From Candidatus Heimdallarchaeota archaeon (lineage in GTDB: Archaea; Asgardarchaeota; Heimdallarchaeia; JABLTI01), in contig JAGMDP010000043.1 of NCBI GenBank assembly GCA_023128635.1, positions 1 through 5,369 on the forward strand: a stretch of 5,369 nucleotides of DNA. Direction: 5' to 3'. The notes below the pieces were generated by a model. That model saw only the letters and a program-made list of their open reading frames with translations. It was not told the origin of the DNA and searched no databases. The position numbers and the translations under genes were made by a program. This document shows positions 1-4,804 of this stretch, piece by piece; within the stretch, counting starts at the first letter, position 1, and each line of letters begins with the position of its first letter.

Positions 1-1
1 G

Positions 2-460
2 CGAACCAAATTCTCATCTGAAAATCTTGACATAAACCATATGAAAGAAATACAGAAAACATTGCCTGAAGGATTAGTAATAGAGAAACTAACTGAGGAA
101 ACAATAAAGAATATCTCTAAACAAGCAAATAACATAACTAGATTACTTTTCCCCTCACCAGAGAATTTTATCAAAAGGAATTTTGGTTTCTGCATATTAG
201 ATGGCGAAAAAATTACTTCTTTAGCTTTAGCGGCATCACCTATTTACGATAAGCATTTTGAGATTCATATAGAAACAGATCCGGAGTACCAACGAAGAGG
301 TCTAGCAATGATATCTTGTGCCAAGTTAATTGAATATAGTTTACAAGAAGGATTAGTTCCTCATTGGGATGCGGACAATGAACCATCTGCAAAACTTGCA
401 TTAAAACTAGGCTTTACTAAACCAGAAAAATACCATGCGTATTATTGGTTTGAAAAATAG
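2..460 (+). CDS. GNAT acetyltransferase (ZmaR-like GNAT_acetyltran family), 5' truncated by window edge
   Basis: This is the C-terminal part of a GCN5-related N-acetyltransferase, which moves an acetyl group from acetyl-CoA to an unknown amine. The first ATG is at 41, but the frame is open back to base 2 and the 13 extra residues read as protein, so I annotate a partial gene. From the 41 ATG, LPEG (about residues 8-11), PSPENF followed by NFGFC (about 39-51), ETDPEYQRRGLA (about 78-89, with the acetyl-CoA-binding QRRGLA loop) and PHWDADNEPS...LGF (about 107-125) are laid out like the GNAT_acetyltran (PF12746) family that includes zwittermicin-resistance ZmaR. Members I recall are about 250-270 residues, so roughly 100 N-terminal residues should lie upstream. 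The substrate cannot be named; ZmaR-type naming does not imply antibiotic resistance. A T-rich tract follows the gene. Family assignment is from memory of the motif pattern, not a search. Confidence 0.85.
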   Translation, partial: RTKFSSENLDINHMKEIQKTLPEGLVIEKLTEETIKNISKQANNITRLLFPSPENFIKRNFGFCILDGEKITSLALAASPIYDKHFEIHIETDPEYQRRGLAMISCAKLIEYSLQEGLVPHWDADNEPSAKLALKLGFTKPEKYHAYYWFEK

Positions 461-520
461 ATTCAATTTATATGATTTAAAATTAATTTCCATTTATTAG
501 AAATAGTTATACTGAAATAA

Positions 521-535
521 TTTTATTGATTTTTT
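521..535 (+). terminator. T-rich tract, possible archaeal terminator of the acetyltransferase
   Basis: A T4 run and a T6 run (530-535) lie about 60-75 bases after the acetyltransferase stop, with no strong hairpin before them. Archaeal RNA polymerase can terminate on oligo-T in the non-template strand without a stem-loop. The tract sits before the promoter of the next gene, which fits a transcript boundary. In DNA this AT-rich, T-runs also arise by chance. Confidence 0.3.
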
Positions 536-565
536 ACCTTGATTTCCATATGCCCAATTAAAAGA

Positions 566-575
566 TTTTATTTAT
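566..575 (+). promoter_or_regulatory. Candidate TATA box of the 60-residue protein gene
   Basis: TTTTATTTAT preceded by an A-rich stretch (AAAAG) resembles an archaeal TATA box with a BRE. A transcript starting about 25 bases downstream would begin near 595-598, leaving a leader of about 20 bases. That leader contains AGGT at 605-608, a weak match to the archaeal anti-Shine-Dalgarno sequence, 10 bases before the ATG at 619. Box, leader and RBS are mutually consistent, but the assignment is by eye. Confidence 0.35.
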
Positions 576-618
576 CAGTGATGAAATATAGTAAGATGGA
601 ATAAAGGTTGTTAATATA

Positions 619-801
619 ATGTCTAAGAAACCAGAAATCCCCAAGACAATTAAAGTTGGGAATGAACGATTTAAATTAATAAGTAAAGGTTTATCTAAAT
701 CAGATGCAAAGAAGAAAGCTGATTGGCATCGCTACAAAGGAAAAAAGGTTCGTACCAAGAAGTATGGAGATAAATATTACAACTACTCTAAAATGAAATA
801 A
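619..801 (+). CDS. Small highly basic protein of unknown function (60 aa)
   Basis: I do not recognise this as a named family. The protein has 18 Lys and 3 Arg against 5 acidic residues, a net charge near +16. It reads as a small alpha/beta fold: a strand around FKLIS (residues 18-22), a helix over SKSDAKKKADWHRYKG (26-41), then two strands around KKVRTKKYG and DKYYNYSK (42-58). The pattern of helix with A..A...R..G, then basic strand, then Y.Y strand resembles small archaeal and phage proteins whose helix reads like EAxxxAxxLRxxGYxVRV; that likeness is an impression. Such charge suggests nucleic-acid or ribosome binding, which is inference. It has its own candidate TATA box, a weak AGGT RBS and a downstream T7 tract, so it appears to be an independent real gene. 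No signal peptide or Cys is present. Confidence 0.65.
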   Translation: MSKKPEIPKTIKVGNERFKLISKGLSKSDAKKKADWHRYKGKKVRTKKYGDKYYNYSKMK

Positions 802-823
802 ATGTAGCAGTTTCTACTACATT
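801..823 (+). repeat. Imperfect inverted repeat (hairpin) at the end of the 60-aa gene
   Basis: AATGTAG and CTACATT pair with an inner extension, giving ten stem positions with one C-A mismatch and a three-base TTT loop. The stem begins on the last base of the TAA stop. It lies between two converging genes (the small protein and UbiA). It could protect or end the small-gene transcript from either strand; no T-run directly abuts it, so it is not a classical bacterial intrinsic terminator. Confidence 0.5.
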
Positions 824-851
824 CAGTATATCTTGTTCATTTGATAATAGA

Positions 852-858
852 TTTTTTT
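852..858 (+). terminator. T7 tract, candidate oligo-T terminator of the 60-aa gene
   Basis: Seven consecutive T occur 51 bases after the stop of the small basic protein and 28 bases beyond the hairpin. This is the longest T-run between that gene and the converging UbiA gene, and it fits the archaeal oligo-T termination signal on the plus strand. On the minus strand it reads as A7 and would not serve UbiA. Confidence 0.4.
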
Positions 859-884
859 CATAATCAATCATATTATTTAGCTGA

Positions 885-1847
885 TTAAACTATTGGTCCT
901 AAACCAACCATGATGTAGAATCCTAGAACTATAACACCAATGCAAGACGTAACAATATTGAATATGAAAGTATTCGTTTTCCATTCATTTTTCCAAAGGA
1001 AGAAAACTGCTGAAAGTCCAATTAAAAGAGATAAAGAGACAGCTATTGCAAACGCAATAGGATTCAAATTGTAGACTAAGAATACAATCAATAATATTAT
1101 TTCTAATAAAATAATGCCAAGCCAATAAACGATAGTTGCAAGTTTATACCCCAAGAAAACAGCAAAATTCCTTTTCTCATGTTCAACATCAAGGTCAAAG
1201 TCGGGTAATTCATTAGCGATATGAGCTGGGAAACTAGTAAGAAACATAACAGGTAGCATCCAGAGATGCCAGAACTCAAAACTAGCAAAACCAAAGGTAA
1301 GCCAAGCAAATACAGGTATCAATGGGAAACCAAGCATATACGGTACAATACTAATGGGTCGATGTTTCGCATAAAGATTATAGAAAATACCAGTTAAAGT
1401 AGCTCCTTGGACAAAAGGTATGATCCAAAATCCTATTTCTGCCCAGATACCAACAGCAGCAGAGAATCCTGTAAATAATACATAACAAACGATAGCCCAC
1501 CAGAAAGCAACATTTGGACTCAGCCAACCATCTGGGATTGTTTTACTTTTATTATATTCCGCATCAATATCTCTATCAATATAATCATTCTGTACTCCCA
1601 AAAATCCTTCTTGAAAGAAGATAGTTAAAATAAAGAAAATTAACATCAAAATCTCATTGATAGTTATATTCTGAAACAACTCAGCAAAAGTTCCTGTGCC
1701 TTTTAAAATTAAAATAGCTATAAAAATTCCAATAGTTGTAACAGTCATTACTGGGAGAATATGCATCAATCTGAACAAACCTACAAATCCTTTAACAAAT
1801 TTGAAGCGATTCTCTTTTTGATTTACAGTTTCTGCCAATTTAATCAC
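885..1847 (-). CDS. UbiA-family membrane prenyltransferase
   Basis: Integral membrane enzyme of 320 residues that attaches an isoprenoid chain from a polyprenyl diphosphate to an aromatic or lipid acceptor. Both Mg-diphosphate-binding aspartate motifs are visible: N87-D88-YI-D91-RDI-D95, and the second around N212-E213-LP-D216-F-D218-L-D220-VEHEKRN. The rest is about nine hydrophobic segments, near 30-49, 66-84, 112-135, 140-157, 167-185, 191-208, 234-258, 262-285 and 292-316. The usual RPIPxG stretch after motif 1 is replaced by SKTIPDGWLS (101-110). The second motif, NELPDxDxD followed by EKRNFAVFLG, looks closer to MenA/aromatic-type members than to the DGGGP (ether lipid) synthases, so a quinone-type or other aromatic acceptor is slightly favoured; this is inference. 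The start is GTG: an in-frame stop lies at 1872-1874 and the next Met is at residue 28, inside the first membrane segment. No Shine-Dalgarno is seen; a TATA-like box 30 bases upstream suggests a near-leaderless mRNA. Confidence 0.88.
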   Translation of the reverse strand: MIKLAETVNQKENRFKFVKGFVGLFRLMHILPVMTVTTIGIFIAILILKGTGTFAELFQNITINEILMLIFFILTIFFQEGFLGVQNDYIDRDIDAEYNKSKTIPDGWLSPNVAFWWAIVCYVLFTGFSAAVGIWAEIGFWIIPFVQGATLTGIFYNLYAKHRPISIVPYMLGFPLIPVFAWLTFGFASFEFWHLWMLPVMFLTSFPAHIANELPDFDLDVEHEKRNFAVFLGYKLATIVYWLGIILLEIILLIVFLVYNLNPIAFAIAVSLSLLIGLSAVFFLWKNEWKTNTFIFNIVTSCIGVIVLGFYIMVGLGPIV

Positions 1848-1871
1848 ATACTGTTGTAATGTTTTATTAGT

Positions 1872-1883
1872 TTAAAATATTTT
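1872..1883 (-). promoter_or_regulatory. Candidate TATA box of the UbiA gene
   Basis: On the minus strand this reads AAAATATTTTAA, centred about 30 bases before the GTG start at 1847. Archaeal transcription usually begins about 24-28 bases after the TATA centre, which would put the 5' end near 1851-1854 and leave only a few bases of leader. That agrees with the lack of any ribosome-binding site before the GTG. Confidence 0.4.
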
Positions 1884-1926
1884 GATTTTTTATCCGTGTG
1901 TGAATTAGAAAACAATTTAGGAATTC

Positions 1927-1935
1927 TTTTTAATC
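1927..1935 (+). promoter_or_regulatory. Candidate TATA-like element of the SDR gene
   Basis: TTTTTAATC centred near 1931 would place a transcript start around 1956-1958, just ahead of GGTG (1965-1968), which can serve as ribosome-binding site for the ATG at 1975. A second AT-rich element, ATTAAAATA at 1938-1946, would instead start transcription near the GTG at 1966. The two alternatives cannot be separated from sequence alone. Confidence 0.25.
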
Positions 1936-1974
1936 TGATTAAAATAAGATAAAATTGTCAATACGGTGTGTCTA

Positions 1975-2979
1975 ATGGTCGTTTTGGTAACAGGTGCAAC
2001 TGGTTTTCTTGGAGGAGTATTAATTAGAAAATTACTCAAAGAAGAAAAATTGCAGGGAAAAGATATTAGAGTTTTAGCTCTCGCTGATGAGTGTTGTGAT
2101 GATTTAGAAGAAATAGGAGCAGAAATAATTAGAGGAGATCTAATGCTTCCAGATTCACTAAAAGGGATAATGAAAGACGTAACTACAGTTTATCATAACG
2201 CAGCAATAATCATAACAGAATCTGTTTCTAGAGAGGTAATGATGAAAGTCAACTACCAAGCAACAATTGATATTGCGAAAGCATTCCTAAAAGAAGAATC
2301 CGCTAAGAAATTTGTTTTTGCAAGTTCCTTTGGAGTCTATGGTATGAAGTATCCGAAATATCCAATTTCAGAGGAATACATGAAGAACCCCCAAAATAAT
2401 TACCAAGAATCAAAATTACTAGCAGAAAATCACCTAATTAAGATGCATAAAGAAAATGGTTTAGACATAACTGCAATTAGAAATCCTTTGATTATTGGAC
2501 CCGGTGATAGGAATATAACATTACGTTTGGTCAATGGCTTAATACAAAAGAAAATCCCTTACTTAGGAAAGGGAGAAAACAAATCATCGTATGTTGATGC
2601 TCGAGATAGTGCTCAGGCAATGATATTATCTACAAAAAAACCAATTTCAAAAGGTAAAGTCTACAATATCAAAAGCTTCGACATATCACAGAGAAATTAT
2701 TTTGATTTCCATGCAAAAGCATGTGGAAACTGTTACCCCACAAAAAAATTCCCAATTTGGTTAGCATACATCTTTGCTTGGTATAAGGAAAAAACAACTC
2801 CAAAAGGGCAAGAATCACTTATCAATAGAACAAGAGTGAGAAGATTTGCTTATCCAAGAATGCTAAATACAAAGAAAATAGAAAGTGAATTAGGATTCCA
2901 ACCTCAACACTCAGATTCTGAAAAAGTGATTCACGAAGCAATACAATGGCTAAGAGAAAATGATTTGCTAGAAAGTTAG
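1975..2979 (+). CDS. Extended SDR: NAD(P)-dependent epimerase/dehydratase or 3-beta-HSD-like dehydrogenase
   Basis: Cytosolic NAD(P)-dependent oxidoreductase of the extended short-chain dehydrogenase/reductase superfamily, 334 residues, within the family range. Counting from ATG 1975: a Rossmann glycine motif G7-AT-G10-FL-G13 just after the N-terminus, GDL at about 54-56, NAA at about 75-77, catalytic-site serines S117/S118 in FASSFGVYG, the Y143-QES-K147 pair, RNPLIIGPGD (about 169-178) and the substrate-side SYVDARDSAQA (about 205-215). The C-terminal part, with hydrophobic IWLAYIFAWY (about 261-270) and MLNTKKIESELGF (about 296-308), is typical of sugar epimerases and of sterol/3-beta-HSD-like enzymes; the substrate cannot be decided. 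A longer form from GTG 1966 adds three residues. I prefer the ATG because GGTG lies six bases before it and the beta strand VVLVTGATG then begins immediately. It is divergent from UbiA, so a joint lipid or quinone role is possible but unproven. Confidence 0.85.
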   Translation: MVVLVTGATGFLGGVLIRKLLKEEKLQGKDIRVLALADECCDDLEEIGAEIIRGDLMLPDSLKGIMKDVTTVYHNAAIIITESVSREVMMKVNYQATIDIAKAFLKEESAKKFVFASSFGVYGMKYPKYPISEEYMKNPQNNYQESKLLAENHLIKMHKENGLDITAIRNPLIIGPGDRNITLRLVNGLIQKKIPYLGKGENKSSYVDARDSAQAMILSTKKPISKGKVYNIKSFDISQRNYFDFHAKACGNCYPTKKFPIWLAYIFAWYKEKTTPKGQESLINRTRVRRFAYPRMLNTKKIESELGFQPQHSDSEKVIHEAIQWLRENDLLES

Positions 2980-2989
2980 TTTTATTTTG
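2979..2989 (+). terminator. T-rich tract at the SDR stop, candidate oligo-T terminator
   Basis: GTTTTATTTTG begins on the last base of the SDR stop codon and could end that transcript in the archaeal oligo-T manner. It lies over the last codons of the converging decarboxylase beta gene, so the two transcripts would overlap slightly if termination is not immediate. Confidence 0.35.
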
Positions 2990-3542
2990 TCAATCTAGCA
3001 ATAATTTTTTCAGCTATCTCTTCAGGATGCCAAGGAATGTTTGCTAGATTCTCTTTTGATGCTTGGATAGTAAGATGCAATGCACTGAAAGCATTATAAT
3101 TAAGGAATTCAGTTAAATCCTCCTCAATAAGATCAGGTGAAGCTTTCTTGGATCGACTAAAACCGATTTTAAATGATTCAAGGAATTCTGAATAATTAAT
3201 TGCTGAGGAAACTGTTTGCTGACCACCAGTTGTATAGTATTGCGCGTTGTCCAAAATGAGTATTTTCAGATTTTTCGGTTTATAGAAAGCACTTGTAACA
3301 ATTGATCCTAAACCCATTAAGAAATTACCATCTCCAGTAATAACAATAATTCTTTTGTCAGGATTAGCTTGTGCTAAACCAAGACCAACAGGAACTGGTA
3401 AACCCATAGATCCTCTAAGATACACTTGAGGTCTTGGTAGAGTATGGAATACTTCTCTGCTAATATTTCCATTTGAACTCACAATAACATCATTTTCATC
3501 AATTAGGTTTTTTAATGCAAAAATGACTTCGATACCCTTCAT
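2982..3542 (-). CDS. TPP-dependent decarboxylase, beta (C-terminal, TPP-binding) subunit; sulfopyruvate/phosphonopyruvate decarboxylase-like
   Basis: This 186-residue protein matches the C-terminal half of phosphonopyruvate decarboxylase (Ppd/AepY/Fom2) and the ComE subunit of archaeal sulfopyruvate decarboxylase. These enzymes use thiamine diphosphate to decarboxylate a 3-phospho- or 3-sulfo-pyruvate to the aldehyde. The TPP/Mg motif is complete: G70-D71-G72-N through L97-D98-N99, 30 residues in all. It is followed by QYYTTGGQQT (101-110), which corresponds to the STGGQ-type segment of this family. RGSMGLPVPVGLGLAQ (43-58) is the usual glycine-rich segment before it. ATG at 3542 overlaps the alpha stop as ATGA, and AGGAG (plus 3553-3557) lies 10 bases upstream inside the alpha gene, so translation is probably coupled. 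It would pair with alpha in a heteromeric enzyme. Which acid it uses (sulfo- or phosphono-pyruvate, or another) cannot be told; ComD/ComE belong to the coenzyme M route, and no other gene of that route or a PEP mutase is seen here. Confidence 0.82.
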   Translation of the reverse strand: MKGIEVIFALKNLIDENDVIVSSNGNISREVFHTLPRPQVYLRGSMGLPVPVGLGLAQANPDKRIIVITGDGNFLMGLGSIVTSAFYKPKNLKILILDNAQYYTTGGQQTVSSAINYSEFLESFKIGFSRSKKASPDLIEEDLTEFLNYNAFSALHLTIQASKENLANIPWHPEEIAEKIIARLTK

Positions 3543-4042
3543 TGATTCAACACTCCTAGTCTAACTAATAAAACAACTGGAGAAGAAGCTTCTACCGTTT
3601 TCTTCATAGCATTTTTCATGTCTACTTCCCAATTATCAACTGTTAATTCAGAATAAGGAATCTTCATTGCTTCCAGAAGCGATTCTGTTACATCTCCCAT
3701 AACTGAATGTTCAGGAAAATCCTTGTCAGGTTCTAATCCTCTGTAACTCACCAAAATAAGCATGGGCAATTTATATAATTGAGCTAATGAAGTCAATGCA
3801 TCTCCAATATTTCCTAAACCACTATTCTGCATATAGACAAGAGCTGGTTTTCCTGATAAAGCAACACCTGAAGCAAGGGCAATAGCTTCATCTTCTCTTG
3901 TTGCTAAAAAGTGATCTAATTCATTTTTCGATTCATAAGTCTCAAGATAAATTAGCATCTCCTTAAAATAAGAGCATGGAACTCCGCAAATGAATTGGTA
4001 ATTTTCATCTATAAATTTTACAAATGCCTCAGGATCAATCAT
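3539..4042 (-). CDS. TPP-dependent decarboxylase, alpha (N-terminal, PYR-domain) subunit; ComD/Ppd N-terminal-like
   Basis: The 167-residue partner of the beta subunit. It corresponds to the N-terminal pyrimidine-binding domain of Ppd and to ComD. Visible family landmarks: GVPCSYFKEML (20-30), the TPP-activating glutamate region TREDEAIALASG with E50 as the likely catalytic Glu, VYMQNSGLGN (69-78) followed by ALTSLAQLYKLPMLILVSYRG (82-102), and EHSVMGDVTESLLEAMKIPY (111-130). The quinine-like GVPCS and QNSGLGN blocks are the signature of this decarboxylase group rather than of acetolactate synthase. The ATG at 4042 has a good RBS, GAGGT (plus 4052-4056), nine bases upstream. It lies 52 bases downstream of the M23-like gene on the same strand, so it could be read from that transcript, or from a TATA-like AT-rich element at about 4074-4086. 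The four-base overlap with beta marks an obligate two-gene unit. Confidence 0.83.
   Translation of the reverse strand: MIDPEAFVKFIDENYQFICGVPCSYFKEMLIYLETYESKNELDHFLATREDEAIALASGVALSGKPALVYMQNSGLGNIGDALTSLAQLYKLPMLILVSYRGLEPDKDFPEHSVMGDVTESLLEAMKIPYSELTVDNWEVDMKNAMKKTVEASSPVVLLVRLGVLNQ
3553..3557 (-). promoter_or_regulatory. Shine-Dalgarno site of the decarboxylase beta gene
   Basis: AGGAG on the minus strand, 10 bases before the ATG at 3542 and inside the last codons of alpha. With the ATGA overlap it fixes the beta start and supports coupled translation of the two subunits. Confidence 0.6.
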
Positions 4043-4051
4043 TATCTTGAA

Positions 4052-4056
4052 ACCTC
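4052..4056 (-). promoter_or_regulatory. Shine-Dalgarno site of the decarboxylase alpha gene
   Basis: GAGGT on the minus strand, nine bases before the ATG at 4042. It is the best ribosome-binding site in the window and contrasts with the near-leaderless starts of UbiA and the M23 gene. Confidence 0.65.
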
Positions 4057-4094
4057 ATGCTTTAAATTGAACTCTAATTATTAATTGTTATTAT

Positions 4095-4736
4095 TCAAAA
4101 TGAAAGAGTACCATTACATGGATTACTGATTAATCCGAATTGGGACCAGAGAGTATCAAAAATAACCTTTCCAGCGGAACTAAAATAGAGATAAGGACAT
4201 ACTGGTTCATGATTTTTATGTAACATGAAATGAATATGAGCACCATTGCGATGAAGGAATAATTGTCCGAGTAATTGGCCTTGAGTTACCTCTTGTCCAA
4301 TATCAACAATTATGGCATCAAGCTGTAAATTGCCAAAAGTCTCATTCTGAGCAAAAGACTCGAAAGCAATGAATAATTCATAGTCATCATTAATATCAAA
4401 TGATAGTCCTGCTTGCCAATGATCTCCTAATTCATTGTAAAACAAACTCTTATCGTTAACAGTCATATTACAAGGGGCAACAATATTTGCTGTATCATTT
4501 ATCATGAAATCAATGCCATTATGGATTTGATGGGTTTCATTCCAAATGAAACCATAAAGCGCAGCAAGAACTTCAGTATTTGCTACTGGAAATGCAAGTA
4601 TGGGTGGATCATTATTGAAATCAGAGGAACCGTTGTTACGAAGATAATTATTCAGCAGTAATCCTCCTGCAACTCCACCTATGACAATAATTAAAGAAAT
4701 TAATAACCCTAGAGTAATTTTCCATTTGCGCTCCAT
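4095..4736 (-). CDS. Membrane-anchored M23-fold (LytM/lysostaphin-type) metallopeptidase-like protein
   Basis: Of 213 residues, about 8-28 form a single hydrophobic segment after a short basic head (MERKWK), so the protein is probably an N-terminally anchored or secreted extracytoplasmic protein. The rest matches the M23/LytM beta fold: H72-NGI-D76 gives the HxxxD zinc ligands and H167-I-H169 the HxH pair, with NIVAPCN (84-90) at the usual VxAxxxG position and VTQGQLLG (150-157) at the usual V.kGq.iG position. All four residues of the LytM zinc/catalytic set are present, so it may be an active peptidase. Six NxS/T sequons (N35, N66, N80, N90, N131, N208) would suit archaeal surface glycosylation, and three Cys (C89, C180, C207) could allow a disulfide; both are inference. 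Its target is unclear, since archaea generally lack murein. The start has no RBS and lies 26 bases from a TATA-like box. It is codirectional with the decarboxylase genes but shares no obvious function with them. Confidence 0.75.
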   Translation of the reverse strand: MERKWKITLGLLISLIIVIGGVAGGLLLNNYLRNNGSSDFNNDPPILAFPVANTEVLAALYGFIWNETHQIHNGIDFMINDTANIVAPCNMTVNDKSLFYNELGDHWQAGLSFDINDDYELFIAFESFAQNETFGNLQLDAIIVDIGQEVTQGQLLGQLFLHRNGAHIHFMLHKNHEPVCPYLYFSSAGKVIFDTLWSQFGLISNPCNGTLSF

Positions 4737-4756
4737 AGCGGAAAGTAATGACCAAT

Positions 4757-4768
4757 GAATAAATAAAG
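4757..4768 (-). promoter_or_regulatory. Candidate TATA box of the M23-like gene
   Basis: On the minus strand CTTTATTTATTC is centred about 26 bases before the ATG at 4736. This is the archaeal TATA-to-start distance, so the message would be leaderless or nearly so, in keeping with the absence of a Shine-Dalgarno sequence. Confidence 0.4.
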
Positions 4769-4777
4769 GTAATTGTA

Positions 4778-4788
4778 ATAATAAAATA
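4778..4788 (+). promoter_or_regulatory. Candidate TATA-like element of the Fe-S protein gene
   Basis: ATAATAAAATA is centred about 22-23 bases before the ATG at 4805, on the opposite strand to the M23 promoter and about 20 bases from it. The 68-base region 4737-4804 therefore looks like a compact divergent promoter. The box overlaps the in-frame stop (4787-4789) of the downstream gene. Confidence 0.3.
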
Positions 4789-4804
4789 ACTTGGTTGGAA
4801 ATTC

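Noticed and set aside
461..618. Possible small RNA or tRNA in the gap after the acetyltransferase
   Set aside because: The gap is AT-rich with no cloverleaf or GC-rich island; T-tracts and a TATA-like box are all that can be supported.
1103..1309. 68-codon minus-strand ORF
   Set aside because: It lies wholly inside the UbiA gene on the same strand in another frame, with no family features; the UbiA frame has both aspartate motifs and is the real one.
1894..1972. Similar short words CCGTGTGTG and CGGTGTGTC as a regulator site in the divergent promoter
   Set aside because: The match is only about seven bases, and the second copy is part of the RBS and start region of the SDR gene; chance similarity is likely.
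1966..1974. GTG at 1966 as start of the SDR
   Set aside because: It adds only three residues; GGTG (1965-1968) lies six bases before ATG 1975 and the beta strand begins right after that ATG. A leaderless start at 1966 is not fully excluded.
2982..4042. Acetolactate synthase split into two genes
   Set aside because: The GVPCS, QNSGLGN and TTGGQ blocks and the short two-domain build fit the sulfopyruvate/phosphonopyruvate decarboxylase group; the central FAD-type domain of acetolactate synthase is missing.
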